Below, in pieces: positions 1 through 9,497 of a stretch of DNA of 63,337 bases. Source of the DNA: Flavobacteriales bacterium (GTDB lineage: Bacteria > Bacteroidota > Bacteroidia > Flavobacteriales_D > Crocinitomicaceae); assembly GCA_022361195.1 (NCBI GenBank), contig JAKSBJ010000130.1:1-63337 (forward strand), in the 5' to 3' direction. Every line of letters starts with the position of its first letter. Positions within the stretch are counted from its first letter, which is position 1. The notes under the pieces are model-generated. The model was given only the letters and a program-made list of their open reading frames with translations. It was not told the DNA's origin and searched no databases. A program made the translations under genes and the position numbers.

Positions 1-409
1 TTAAATACACATTTACTATTGGTGAAATAGTATCATCAGCCATTGGAGTAACAGGATCGATGAATCCAGATGAATCAATAACAGCAGAATATTTTGAATA
101 CGAATCGGTACAAGCATAGAGCCATTGGTTTCCCGTAGACCCAGTTCCATCATGGCTATGCGGATTATTAAACATGATGTATAAATTACTTCCGTCCGAT
201 AATTCATATTGAACCCAGCCGGTAACACCATGATAGTGACTTGTACTACCTGCTTCAAAAGCTTCAATGGTCTGTCCGGCGTTTACTGTTGTTGGTTCAT
301 CATAAAATTCGCCCTGATCAAAGTAATAAGAAGATGAGCTGGGGGAATAAACAATATCTTCTGAAGTTTGATTATTTATGGTGCAATTAACGTAATGTTT
401 TTTTGACAT
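1..409 (-). CDS. Actinoporin-like (sea-anemone cytolysin-like fold) protein, C-terminus outside the window
   Basis: This is an open frame from an ATG at 409 running off the left edge, 136 residues seen, with no stop. There is no signal peptide. Residues about 60-95 read HGVTGWVQYELSDGSNL followed by YIMFNNPHSHDG and NQWLYACTD. This has the layout of the actinoporin core, in which a GVxG-xxxY-x-(S/L)SDGxxLxxxFxxP stretch is followed by a Trp-rich segment that binds lipid headgroups. The N-terminal strand pattern (residues 5-20) and the VNAGQT turn also fit a beta-sandwich of this type. In animals the fold inserts into membranes; bacterial relatives may be toxins or lipid or glycan lectins. The amphipathic N-terminal helix of true pore formers is absent, so lipid or glycan binding without pore formation is as likely. 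An aegerolysin-type sandwich is the main alternative. A TAGTTTTG box lies about 30 bases upstream. Confidence 0.5.
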   Translation of the reverse strand, partial: MSKKHYVNCTINNQTSEDIVYSPSSSSYYFDQGEFYDEPTTVNAGQTIEAFEAGSTSHYHGVTGWVQYELSDGSNLYIMFNNPHSHDGTGSTGNQWLYACTDSYSKYSAVIDSSGFIDPVTPMADDTISPIVNVYL

Positions 410-439
410 TTTAAATGAGTTTAGATTTATATTTTTTGT

Positions 440-447
440 CAAAACTA
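440..447 (-). promoter_or_regulatory. TAnnTTTG (-7) box of the actinoporin-like gene
   Basis: Read on the minus strand this is TAGTTTTG, a perfect match to the Bacteroidota -7 consensus TAnnTTTG, 30 bases before the ATG at 409. I see no clear -33 TTG at the right distance. The flanking ten-mer GTCAAAACTA (plus strand) recurs before the SpoIIE gene at 45285-45294. Confidence 0.45.
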
Positions 448-475
448 CGTCTACTCCTTGCTCTAAAACAGACCA

Positions 476-529
476 TAAATACGGTAAATTGGAAATACCG
501 TGTTTATACGGTTCAGGTGGTTTTCACCT
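476..529. promoter_or_regulatory. Cluster of ACGGT/ACCGT half-sites plus a hairpin (possible operator)
   Basis: Three half-sites are present: ACGGT at 481-485, ACCGT at 497-501 and ACGGT at 508-512. The last two form an inverted repeat around GTTTAT. A separate perfect hairpin, AGGTG-GTTTT-CACCT, follows at 515-529. The cluster sits between the divergent starts at 409 and 636, about 70-105 bases upstream of the actinoporin-like gene, where an activator could bind. The binding protein is not known; the call is inference from symmetry. Confidence 0.35.
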
Positions 530-635
530 ATTGTGCTGATTATGCTTTGGAGACATAAACAACCTCCTACTTTAATTAAAAAAGTAAACAACGACTAACT
601 ATTACTAGATTTACCAATAATTAACTCAAACAATA

Positions 636-1256
636 ATGAAAACCTCATTCATAGGATTCTTAATTTCAATTGCGCTATTCGTGCAAGGCTGTAAAGACTC
701 CAATCCCCAGCAATCATTACCTCATACCTCTACCAAGTACTTTCTAGATGACTTTATAGCTGATAGTATTGATCAATCTTTTTACGATACCAGTGGTACC
801 GTCTATAATCAAAGCTTTATAGACAATATGAGTTTACTACCAAATGAATTTGGAAAACTCATTATGGAGGACATTATTGAACCATTAGAAGATCAAAAGT
901 TTGTTTGCTGGGATAAGGATGTCGATTCAATTGTAGAAATTGGAGGATGGAAGACAACTCCAAGATTCAATCCTTATGAAGATTTCTCAAATGATTCTTA
1001 TCTAATTTTTATTTCTTTTCATTCGTTAAAAGATGAAGTAAATTGGGGGGAATGTATTCTGTTAGATTTTGAAAAGAGCCTAATTGAAACCTGGTACTGG
1101 CCTTCTCATTTAGATTCTTCTTTTCAATTTATTCAATTTGGAAATGAATTCCCAGCAGTTGATTTGAACTATACCTATAGTGACATTGTTTTAGATAGCA
1201 CATCTATTGATTTCGCTGAATTCGAGGAACAATTGGATAATTTTAGAGGTTCATAA
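636..1256 (+). CDS. Putative lipoprotein of unknown function
   Basis: The product has 206 residues. It begins with a hydrophobic leader (MKTSFIGFLISIALFVQGC) that ends in a lipobox-like VQGC, so Cys19 is the likely lipidated residue and the mature protein would be membrane anchored. The rest is acidic and rich in Asp, Ser, Phe and Tyr, with no repeat or catalytic motif that I recognise. It is a monocistronic gene followed closely by the convergent AraC gene. No function can be assigned. Confidence 0.7.
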   Translation: MKTSFIGFLISIALFVQGCKDSNPQQSLPHTSTKYFLDDFIADSIDQSFYDTSGTVYNQSFIDNMSLLPNEFGKLIMEDIIEPLEDQKFVCWDKDVDSIVEIGGWKTTPRFNPYEDFSNDSYLIFISFHSLKDEVNWGECILLDFEKSLIETWYWPSHLDSSFQFIQFGNEFPAVDLNYTYSDIVLDSTSIDFAEFEEQLDNFRGS

Positions 1257-1267
1257 CTCATATGGAG

Positions 1268-2119
1268 TCACCCCAATCCCCTCAACGCTTTACGCAAATT
1301 CTTCGGGTCAGAATACCCCACTCGCTCGGCTGCTTCAACGTAAGAACAACCTTGAAACACTAATTGCTTAGCCTCGCTCAATTTCATTTGAAGCAAGTAT
1401 TGATAAGGCGAACAATTAAACACACTCTTAAAACTCCTTAAAAAGTGATATTTAGACAAGGAAGTGAGTTGTGCTAAAGCATCCAGGTCAGGACGTTCGT
1501 GAGGGTGATCGTGAATATACTCCTGAGCTAATGAAACCCGCCGAAAGAGTTCTTCTTTGGTGGACTTTTTGGTTGATTTTAAGTGTTTCAGCTTCCCTTC
1601 AATTTCCAATTGATCTTCAACCATAAAATGAGCCAATTGCATATAAAATGCCAGCCATTCATCTGATGTCAATCTACTGCAAGAATTAAACTGTGATTGC
1701 ACAAAACGGGCTGTTTTAGACTTCATAGCCAAGGGCTGAATCTTAGTTGTAAACCGCAGTTTTTCAGTAGTATCTTTTCTCTCCAACAAATCAACTTTAT
1801 TTTCTAACTGATACTGATAAACTTCATCTAACAAAGCCTTAGGAGGGTAAATACAAATACCTTTTGTTTTGGTTTTGGAATCCACATTTAACTCCAATTC
1901 ATCCGCTTCGTTAATGATGATATAATTCCCAGCCTTAAGTCGATAAGAAGTTCCTTCTACCTTATAGTTTTCAGTTCCTTCAACAACCATTTTCAGTGAT
2001 AAAGGTGATTGATGGGCATGCTTTTCAAAACGATTTAAATTGGATACCAAACATTTACTTTCACCATAATTTGGCAAAGGTGTTTTTTGAATATTATTTA
2101 TGGATCCTTTTTGTATCAT
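1268..2119 (-). CDS. AraC family transcriptional regulator
   Basis: The product has 283 residues. The last 95 or so form the AraC double helix-turn-helix: the first helix pair is in the LAQEYIHDHPHERPDLDALA and LTSLSKYHFLRSFK region, and the second is in SPYQYLLQMKLSEAKQLVFQ followed by SYVEAAERVGYSDPKNLRKA. The second half keeps the usual VGYSDxxxLRKA ending, where most family members have a Phe-rich GFxDxSxFxRxF. The N-terminal 150 residues look like a cupin-type sensing domain (ENYKVEGTSYRLKAGNYIII). The ligand and targets are unknown. The start at 2119 is the first ATG and gives a full-length family member. The gene is divergent from the DUF2911 gene at 2311, a possible target. Confidence 0.88.
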   Translation of the reverse strand: MIQKGSINNIQKTPLPNYGESKCLVSNLNRFEKHAHQSPLSLKMVVEGTENYKVEGTSYRLKAGNYIIINEADELELNVDSKTKTKGICIYPPKALLDEVYQYQLENKVDLLERKDTTEKLRFTTKIQPLAMKSKTARFVQSQFNSCSRLTSDEWLAFYMQLAHFMVEDQLEIEGKLKHLKSTKKSTKEELFRRVSLAQEYIHDHPHERPDLDALAQLTSLSKYHFLRSFKSVFNCSPYQYLLQMKLSEAKQLVFQGCSYVEAAERVGYSDPKNLRKALRGLG

Positions 2120-2288
2120 TAATGCTCAAGAGACAAACTAAAAATACGGGTTTCTTCTCTCCTCTCAAAAAGCATTTATACCAAAGGATATTTTCTCTTT
2201 TTAAAGGATTTACAACTCCACTGATGTTTTGATCCATCCAATTTTAAGAATTAGCAATTTTTACCCCTTCTCTCCTATTTCATCCCTT

Positions 2289-2296
2289 TAATTTTG
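2289..2296 (+). promoter_or_regulatory. TAnnTTTG (-7) box before the DUF2911 gene
   Basis: TAATTTTG matches the Bacteroidota -7 consensus and ends 15 bases before the ATG at 2311, giving a very short leader. No convincing -33 TTG is visible. Confidence 0.5.
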
Positions 2297-2310
2297 TCTA
2301 AAACTGTCAG

Positions 2311-3414
2311 ATGAAACACTATTTGCTTACTGTCTTTTCGCTATTAACCTTAAATCTATCTGCTCAATTTCACACATTACGAATGCCTGCCGCTAGCCCG
2401 GCGGCAAGTGTGAGTCAACAAATTGGTGTTACTGAAATAACAATTAATTACAACAGCCCTTCTGTCAGAGGTCGTGATGTTTGGAATAATCCAGGAGTTA
2501 TACCTCAAAACGGAAATCCTATTGCCTGGCGGGCAGGAGCTAATGAAAACACTACTATCAGTTTTGATACGGATGTTTTTATTGAAGGAAAACCACTTGA
2601 AGCAGGTTCTTACGGTTTTCACATTATTCCAAATGGACATTCGCATGAATTATTGTTCGTGAAGCCCGATAATTTATGGGGAAGCTATTATTTGGATCAG
2701 CAAAATGATGTTGTTTTAAAGGTAGAAGTAACAGATACAACAGTTCAATTTAGTGAGCATCTCATCTACTCCTTTTTATCTCGAACCGAAAACAGCTGTA
2801 TTGTGGCCTTGAGCTGGGGAGATCGTATGATTCCATTTGAATTGTCTGTCGATCTTGAAAAAACCACAATTGAACGCTTTCGATATGAACTAAATGGTGA
2901 AAATACTTATCGCTGGCAAGCCTGGAATGATGCTGCGTCATGGTGTCTGCGACATAACACCAATCTGGAAGAAGCATTGGATTGGGTAAATCGATCAATT
3001 AATGGTGGATTTGGCGGTTTTGCTGCTCATAAGAGTTTTACAAACCTCAGTACTAAAATTGAAATTTTGGATGCCTTAGGAAAATCTACAGAAGTTGAAA
3101 GTGCAATTCAGGAAGCATTTGAAATGGAATTTTCTGTTGACGACGCACATTATATGGGGGCCACTTTATTACAATTAAAGCGTGATGAAGAAGCATTAAA
3201 ACTGATGCAAAAAGGTTTAAAAAGGTATGAAAATGATTGGGGGATGCTCTTATTTTCTGGAGTTGCATACTACTATTTAGATCAAGGAAAGAAAGCTAAA
3301 AAGACACTTGAACAATGTGCCAACCATTGCCCTGAAGGTTTTAAGCCTAGACTAAACGCCATTTTAAAAGAAATGGATGAAAAAGTATATCACTACCCTA
3401 ACCGTAAAGCATAA
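2311..3414 (+). CDS. DUF2911 domain protein with C-terminal TPR-like region
   Basis: The product has 367 residues. A signal peptide (MKHYLLTVFSLLTLNLSAQ) is followed by the DUF2911 domain, about residues 22-185, with the typical VTEITINYNSPSVRGRDVW stretch, IAWRAGANENTTISF, and LEAGSYGFHIIP. The function of this Bacteroidota envelope family is unknown. Residues about 200-360 are helical and resemble tetratricopeptide repeats (EEALDWVNRSING, TLLQLKRDEEALKLMQKG, GVAYYYLDQGKKAKKTLEQC). The next gene starts 4 bases downstream, so the two are probably co-transcribed. Confidence 0.85.
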   Translation: MKHYLLTVFSLLTLNLSAQFHTLRMPAASPAASVSQQIGVTEITINYNSPSVRGRDVWNNPGVIPQNGNPIAWRAGANENTTISFDTDVFIEGKPLEAGSYGFHIIPNGHSHELLFVKPDNLWGSYYLDQQNDVVLKVEVTDTTVQFSEHLIYSFLSRTENSCIVALSWGDRMIPFELSVDLEKTTIERFRYELNGENTYRWQAWNDAASWCLRHNTNLEEALDWVNRSINGGFGGFAAHKSFTNLSTKIEILDALGKSTEVESAIQEAFEMEFSVDDAHYMGATLLQLKRDEEALKLMQKGLKRYENDWGMLLFSGVAYYYLDQGKKAKKTLEQCANHCPEGFKPRLNAILKEMDEKVYHYPNRKA

Positions 3415-3418
3415 AAAT

Positions 3419-4807
3419 ATGAAGCCACAATTAGCACTTTTATTCTGTTTTGTTCTTTGTCTTTCTCTTTTAGGACATTCTCAGGTTGAATCGTTAAAAA
3501 GAAGAGCTTCATTGGGAATACACCTTGAAGAAATGACGGATTCTTTAGCTAAAGCTCATAACGTAGGTCAACTTCAAGGTGTTTATATTCCCCATGTATT
3601 TTCAGAAGCGACGGCTGACGAATTGGGAATTGAAGCCGGAGATGTATTAATAGAAGTTAATGAAAAAGAGGTCAATAGTATTCAGGAGGTTCTTTCATTA
3701 ATCAGCAATCTGCGCGAAGATGATCGTATTTCATTACGATATATTCGAGATGGAAAAACCAAAACGGTTAAAGGCAAGGCTATTGGGCGTCCAAAAGAAA
3801 CTTCAGAATATGCGGATGTGCACTATGAACAGGTAGTTTATGAAGGGAATCAATTGAGATCTATTCTTCACTTACCTAAAGGCAAAGAAAATCCTCCAGT
3901 TGTATTTTATATTCAGGGATACATGTGCCAGTCAGTAGAATTAGCAGCCGTTCCTGACATTACAATTCGGCGTTTAATTGATGATTGGGTAAAATCTGGG
4001 TATGCCGTTTACCGTGTTGAGAAACCAGGTATGGGCGATAGTGATTGTGAAAAAGGATGTTACGATCTTGATTTTAATGAAGAAACTGAAGCTTTTCGAC
4101 AAGCTTATCTCACACTTCAAAAAGACAGCCGAATTGACTCAAGTAACATCTTTTTATTCGGCCATTCAATTGGAGGACTTATTGCCCCTGTACTAGCTCC
4201 GGAACTCAGTCCTAAAGGCGTTATCACTTACGGAACTGCGGTTAACAGTTGGTTTGAGTATATGCAAGAATTGACACGGGTTCAGGGAGAAATGTTCAAC
4301 CTTCCCTACGCTGAAATTGAACGAGACATTCGTAATTCAACACCTTTTTGGTATGCTCTATTCGTTGATCAACAATCCAACGAAGAAATACTCCAGAACA
4401 AAACCTTTTATGAAATGCTGGAAAGAGAAGGCATTTTGGAAGATTTCAAAAACGGGCAATTCATGGATAGGCATTATACCTATTGGTCAACCATTCATCA
4501 CATAGAGTTTGTCAACGAATGGTCAAAGGTTAAATCACATGTTTTAGCCTTACACGGAGAATATGATATCCAAGCGCTCAATGCAAATCACATTTACACC
4601 ATTGAAAGAGCTGTCAATTCTGCCAATCCTGATCACGCTACCGCTCTAGTTATACCTAAAGCCGATCATGGTTTTGTTGAATTTAATTCGATGGAAGAAA
4701 ACATACAAACTCTCAATGCTGGCCTTTACAGAAAGTTTCTAATGGAAAACTACAATTCTGAGGTTGCAAAAACAACTATTGAGTGGATGGATGGAATTGT
4801 GAAATAA
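3419..4807 (+). CDS. PDZ domain-alpha/beta hydrolase fusion, secreted
   Basis: The product has 462 residues from the ATG at 3419. An upstream in-frame ATG at 3377 lies inside the previous gene and would put 14 charged residues before the signal peptide MKPQLALLFCFVLCLSLLGHSQ, so 3419 is preferred. Residues about 40-120 form a PDZ domain (ADELGIEAGDVLIEVN, and REDDRISLRYIRDGK). An alpha/beta hydrolase follows, with nucleophile Ser250 in FGHSIGG, an oxyanion-type region GYMCQSVELA and a C-terminal catalytic His in ADHGF. The likely activity is that of a peptidase or esterase in the periplasm; the substrate is unknown. It follows the DUF2911 gene by 4 bases. Confidence 0.82.
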   Translation: MKPQLALLFCFVLCLSLLGHSQVESLKRRASLGIHLEEMTDSLAKAHNVGQLQGVYIPHVFSEATADELGIEAGDVLIEVNEKEVNSIQEVLSLISNLREDDRISLRYIRDGKTKTVKGKAIGRPKETSEYADVHYEQVVYEGNQLRSILHLPKGKENPPVVFYIQGYMCQSVELAAVPDITIRRLIDDWVKSGYAVYRVEKPGMGDSDCEKGCYDLDFNEETEAFRQAYLTLQKDSRIDSSNIFLFGHSIGGLIAPVLAPELSPKGVITYGTAVNSWFEYMQELTRVQGEMFNLPYAEIERDIRNSTPFWYALFVDQQSNEEILQNKTFYEMLEREGILEDFKNGQFMDRHYTYWSTIHHIEFVNEWSKVKSHVLALHGEYDIQALNANHIYTIERAVNSANPDHATALVIPKADHGFVEFNSMEENIQTLNAGLYRKFLMENYNSEVAKTTIEWMDGIVK

Positions 4808-4925
4808 TTAGATGTAATTTCGTTTTTTAGAAGATAAGTCAAAAGAACAGACAGAATCCATAAAGTTTAATACACTTTACTAAAATCTACACCGGCTTCT
4901 CAATCCATTTTCGCATTTTAGTATA

Positions 4926-5531
<606 letters not shown>

Positions 5532-5597
5532 TGCTCTCCTTTCACAACTTATCGATAAAAGGCTTTTGATTGAAAGCAAAACATACAGAATCGTGGC

Positions 5598-5627
5598 CCT
5601 CTTAATTTGTAACAATAATTAAAGAGG
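5598..5627. repeat. Inverted repeat upstream of the DUF6624-like gene
   Basis: Arms CCTCTTAATT (5598-5607) and AATTAAAGAGG (5617-5627) pair apart from one extra A. It lies 24 bases before the ATG at 5652 and could be a leader hairpin or operator. There is no T-tract, so a terminator is unlikely. Confidence 0.4.
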
Positions 5628-5651
5628 ACGTTGTTTTCAACAAAAACCACA

Positions 5652-6488
5652 ATGTCCAAAATTATTTTCCTTGCCTTAGTTTTATTTATTCAGCTTTCAT
5701 CAAGCGGACAAAACAGTCATTTAACCTACTATTCGGCTATTGACAGTGCACAACAATCAATGAAGGTCAAAGAATATTCTTTGGCTATAGAACAATATGA
5801 AAAAGCTAGAAACGAATTGGGGTTCCTGCCTACTACCTCATTGAATCAAGCCTTAAAAGCAGCCAAAAAAACCAAGAATGAAGACCTAGAAAACAAATAC
5901 GATGAGTTAATTGAAGAGCAAAAAAACTCAATTGATGAATCGTATCAAAGTTTTATTGACAGTCTCTACCAACTGGACCAAGAAGTACGAAATGGTAAAA
6001 GCATTAAGGCCGTTCGTTATGTTGATATGGCTAAAGCTTTGCCTCATTCACAAGTCGACAGTACTAAGCTAATAGAAGGCCAATTAATTGTAGAAAATTG
6101 GCAAAAAACAGACTCACTCAACACGAAAGCACTGATTAAAGCCATTAATGAAAAGGGATTTCCTAGCGAAGCCAGAGTTGGACCGAAAGGGTTGAATCAA
6201 GCCATTACCATCCTTATTCATTTTGGATTAATTCCAACTGAAGCCAATTTTCATTCCATTTTAAAAGAAGCCCTCTATAAGGGAGAACTACCTCCTTTCT
6301 ATTACGCTTATATAATCGATTGTCAAAGGGTCAGGTTTTCTGAAAAACAACTTTACTGTCAATACCTGCCTTATTTCTTTGAAAGATTAACAGAAGAAGA
6401 AAAACAAATTGTGGTACAAAATCGACATGGAATAGGATTATATAAGGGTTCCTATACTTATGGCGGTAAAACTATGGAGATAAGATAA
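5652..6488 (+). CDS. Secreted DUF6624-like protein
   Basis: The product has 278 residues from the ATG at 5652, where a signal peptide (MSKIIFLALVLFIQLSSSGQ) begins. A TTG at 5631 would only add seven residues. Residues about 20-110 are helical and TPR-like (SMKVKEYSLAIEQYEKARNE). The C-terminal half has GFPSEARVGPKGLNQAITIL, a His in IHFGL, and DCQRVRFSEKQLYCQYLP, which has the layout of DUF6624 (GFP, VG, H, DR, Q motifs). The expected Asp-Arg pair appears here as Asp-Cys-Gln-Arg. The family function is unknown. Confidence 0.62.
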   Translation: MSKIIFLALVLFIQLSSSGQNSHLTYYSAIDSAQQSMKVKEYSLAIEQYEKARNELGFLPTTSLNQALKAAKKTKNEDLENKYDELIEEQKNSIDESYQSFIDSLYQLDQEVRNGKSIKAVRYVDMAKALPHSQVDSTKLIEGQLIVENWQKTDSLNTKALIKAINEKGFPSEARVGPKGLNQAITILIHFGLIPTEANFHSILKEALYKGELPPFYYAYIIDCQRVRFSEKQLYCQYLPYFFERLTEEEKQIVVQNRHGIGLYKGSYTYGGKTMEIR

Positions 6489-6511
6489 ATCTGAGAGTTT
6501 TTACGAACTTC

Positions 6512-7891
6512 CTATTTCTCTTCTTTCTCCCACAACACCTGCTTTTCTCCATCTCGTGACACATAAAAGCTTTTATCCGGATCAAACTGGACATAAGCTT
6601 GTCTTCCATCCTGATCGGTCAAAATATACTTTCCCATATCCCAATGCCTTCGTTGAAATTGCGGTTCTGTGATCAAACTATAATCTTTTGATGAATAAAC
6701 ACCTACCAAGCCATTTTTCGTTACAAAAATGGCTGAACCATAAATATCCAGACTTTCAAATTGAAGCGGCAATAAAACGTCTCCTTCTAGGCTTATAATT
6801 CCCATCATTCCGTCTTTTGATACTACATAGGCTCCGTTTTCACGACCAATATCATCATACTCAACAGCTAAAATAGATTCACCAAAATGATCAAGTACTC
6901 CAAGTTTATCTTTTTTAGAGACCAGAAAACACTTTACACCATAATATTGTACCCGATCATACCCTTTAATTTCGCCCAGAACATCAAAGTTTTTATCGTA
7001 CACAACGCAACTTGTTGCACTAATCCAAAAATGGTCGTCTCTCTTTAAAGATTCATCAAACTTATAAGCAAGAAAAGTGGTATCATGCCCTGCCATAACA
7101 TGATCGTACTTAAATGGAATCATTACTTCACCTTCTACACTAATAAGTCCACAACCTTTTTCCTTACAAGCTGCCAGGTAGCGATAAATCCAATCGTGTT
7201 CGGGATACCCCAAATTACTATACTCTCGACCACTTCGGGTTGAATAAATCGGATCAAACAAAACATTAAAGTTAGAATCCAACATCCCGTATTTATTATT
7301 CAAATCAACAATGTATTTATCGTTTTTATGATCTCGATCCTGATAAGGACGAATACCGTGATAAATCGGTGGAACGACAATTTCGCCTCTTAAATCAATG
7401 ATCCCTACAAAACCTGAATCTCCTTGAAACCTCAAATGTTCATTGAAAAGCCGGTAATCTTCAATCGAATAGAGAACAATTTCGCTGGCATTAACAAAAG
7501 CCGGAGCTTTTAGCAACTGGAAGTTACCACTAACAGAATCTGTTACAGCCTTAGAAAAACCAAGTCCAGCCCCATACCCCCTCTGTGAATTATACATCTT
7601 AATGATCTTCCCAGCTTCATTTCTAAAAATGTATGTATTACTTGGAGCCGGTCCCAAAACATCTGACCAGGATAAAGCTCGAGGTTGTGTCATCTCATGA
7701 TAATCAACAACTTTTTTCCAGGTATCATAACGGTTAATTACAACCAACTGAATGCCATCATCTACAGGAAAATATAGCGTGTCCGGAGTTTCTTTAGGAG
7801 GATCTTTAAGTGAAAAAGGAAATTGCGAAAAGACTTGCGTAGAACACAGACTAAATAAAACTATGATTATAAAATATCGATTCATTTTCAT
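6512..7891 (-). CDS. WG repeat protein, secreted (paralogue of the gene upstream)
   Basis: The product has 459 residues, with a signal peptide ending near TQVFSQ. WG-type beta repeats are visible through most of the length: GDSGFVGIIDLRGEIVVPPI, NKYGMLDSNFNVLFDPIY, KGCGLISVEGEVMIPFKYD, KKDKLGVLDHFGESILAVEY, and KDGMMGIISLEGDVLLPLQF. The WG repeat is a roughly 35-residue beta module of unknown role. The N-terminal 100 residues (DTLYFPVDDGIQLVVINRYD) are shared with the paralogue at 7944-9317. The ATG at 7885 is an alternative start. Both genes read the same way with a 52-base gap and are likely one operon from a tandem duplication. Confidence 0.85.
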   Translation of the reverse strand: MKMNRYFIIIVLFSLCSTQVFSQFPFSLKDPPKETPDTLYFPVDDGIQLVVINRYDTWKKVVDYHEMTQPRALSWSDVLGPAPSNTYIFRNEAGKIIKMYNSQRGYGAGLGFSKAVTDSVSGNFQLLKAPAFVNASEIVLYSIEDYRLFNEHLRFQGDSGFVGIIDLRGEIVVPPIYHGIRPYQDRDHKNDKYIVDLNNKYGMLDSNFNVLFDPIYSTRSGREYSNLGYPEHDWIYRYLAACKEKGCGLISVEGEVMIPFKYDHVMAGHDTTFLAYKFDESLKRDDHFWISATSCVVYDKNFDVLGEIKGYDRVQYYGVKCFLVSKKDKLGVLDHFGESILAVEYDDIGRENGAYVVSKDGMMGIISLEGDVLLPLQFESLDIYGSAIFVTKNGLVGVYSSKDYSLITEPQFQRRHWDMGKYILTDQDGRQAYVQFDPDKSFYVSRDGEKQVLWEKEEK

Positions 7892-7943
7892 TTACGATTA
7901 ATAAAGCTCTTTCAATTTTTCAAAACTTAAAAACATGCCTCAT

Positions 7944-9317
7944 CTATTTCTCCTCTTCCCAAAGTAACTGCTGTTCTCCATCCGGCGAAATATAAATGCA
8001 CTTATCTGGTTTGTATTGAACAGAAGCATACCTTTCAACTGTATCCTTCAAAATATATTCGCCCTTCTCCCAATATTTTTCCTTAAACTGTGGTCCAGCA
8101 ACCATTTGATAATTAATGGCCGAGTAAATGCCGGTTAAATTATTTTTCATCACATAAATAGTTGCTCCGTAAATATTAATTCCTTCAAACTCGCAGGCCA
8201 ATAAACGATCTCCTTCAAGACTTATCAATCCCCATAAACCATCTTTTTTAACCATATAATTACCTTTTTCATAGGCAATATCATCATACTCAAGAGGTAT
8301 AATGATCTCCCCTAAGTGATTTATCTTCCCGAGTTTTCCATTCTTAGACACCAAAAACTGCTTTACACCTTTATATTCAATCCGATCATAACCCTGAATA
8401 TCAGCTAATAGCTTAAAATCTTTATCATAAACTGTACAACTTTGCATACCACCCCAGAAATTTTTGGTTCTTGGAAGAATTTCATTAAAATCATAAGCCA
8501 AGTACATTGAATCATGGCCAGACGTAATGTATTCATATTCAAAAGGAATTAAAACCTCCTCTTCTTCACTAATCAATCCACAATTCTCTCCTTTAAAAGC
8601 TATAATATGATCATAAACCCAATCGTGACCGACATATCTTAAACCTTCCCTCGACTTACTACTTTTGCCGGTATAAACGGGAGCAAACAAAACATTAAAG
8701 TTTGAATCTAACATTCCGAATTTATCACCTAAAGTAACCAGGTACTTATTGGGGATATCATCACGACCATCATAGGGATAAATACTATTGTAAATGGCCG
8801 GAACAACCTCTTCTCCTCTCAAGTCCATTAAACCAACAAATGTTGAATCACCTGGAAAAAGTAAGTGATTATTGTAGAGCCTGCAATCCTCGATTGAATT
8901 TAAACTCATCATGGAGGCATTCGTATAACCTGCTCCCTTTAAGGTTTCTGCTAAGTTCGCATCCATGCTATTCGGTAGATTGGCAAGTTTTACTTTGGAA
9001 GAATAATAAGGAGTTGGGCTATTATATACTTTAAGTATTTCTCCTTTTTCGTTTCTAAAAATGTAGGTATTTTGAGGAGCTGGACCTAAAACCTGTGCGT
9101 AAGATAGAGCTCGTGGTTGAGCCGCATCATGAAAATCAACAACTCTTCTCCAGGTATCATAACGATTAATCACAACCAGTTGAACATCTCCATTTATTGG
9201 AAAATAAAGTGTATCATGCTCATCTTTCGGAGGTTCTCCAAATAAAGACTCGAACTGTGAAAAGGCCGAGGCATTAAATAGATTAAGTAAAAGAATGAGC
9301 AGGAGGTTCTGATTCAT
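7944..9317 (-). CDS. WG repeat protein, secreted (paralogue of the gene downstream)
   Basis: The product has 457 residues. The signal peptide MNQNLLLILLLNLFNASAFSQ is followed by the same architecture as the gene at 6512-7891, with near-identical stretches such as TLYFPINGDVQLVVINRYDT and LGPAPQNTYIFRNEKG. WG units include STFVGLMDLRGEEVVPAIYN, DKFGMLDSNFNVLFAPVY, NCGLISEEEEVLIPFEYE, GKLGKINHLGEIIIPLEYD and DGLWGLISLEGDRLLACEF. It is the first gene of a two-gene unit and faces a 1218-residue WG protein across a 180-base gap. Function unknown. Confidence 0.85.
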   Translation of the reverse strand: MNQNLLLILLLNLFNASAFSQFESLFGEPPKDEHDTLYFPINGDVQLVVINRYDTWRRVVDFHDAAQPRALSYAQVLGPAPQNTYIFRNEKGEILKVYNSPTPYYSSKVKLANLPNSMDANLAETLKGAGYTNASMMSLNSIEDCRLYNNHLLFPGDSTFVGLMDLRGEEVVPAIYNSIYPYDGRDDIPNKYLVTLGDKFGMLDSNFNVLFAPVYTGKSSKSREGLRYVGHDWVYDHIIAFKGENCGLISEEEEVLIPFEYEYITSGHDSMYLAYDFNEILPRTKNFWGGMQSCTVYDKDFKLLADIQGYDRIEYKGVKQFLVSKNGKLGKINHLGEIIIPLEYDDIAYEKGNYMVKKDGLWGLISLEGDRLLACEFEGINIYGATIYVMKNNLTGIYSAINYQMVAGPQFKEKYWEKGEYILKDTVERYASVQYKPDKCIYISPDGEQQLLWEEEK

Positions 9318-9497
9318 TTATATCGTTTTGCTTGCCCTTACTACAATTTACGCGCCAAAAATGATGTCAAATACTAAAAAATTAAACCAAATACTCATCA
9401 TACAAATTCGCAATGTTTCTTTTAGTAAGTTTAATGGCTCACAATATTACAAACGTAACCTTTCGCACATTTTTATTATAAGTAAAAACAGACTATT

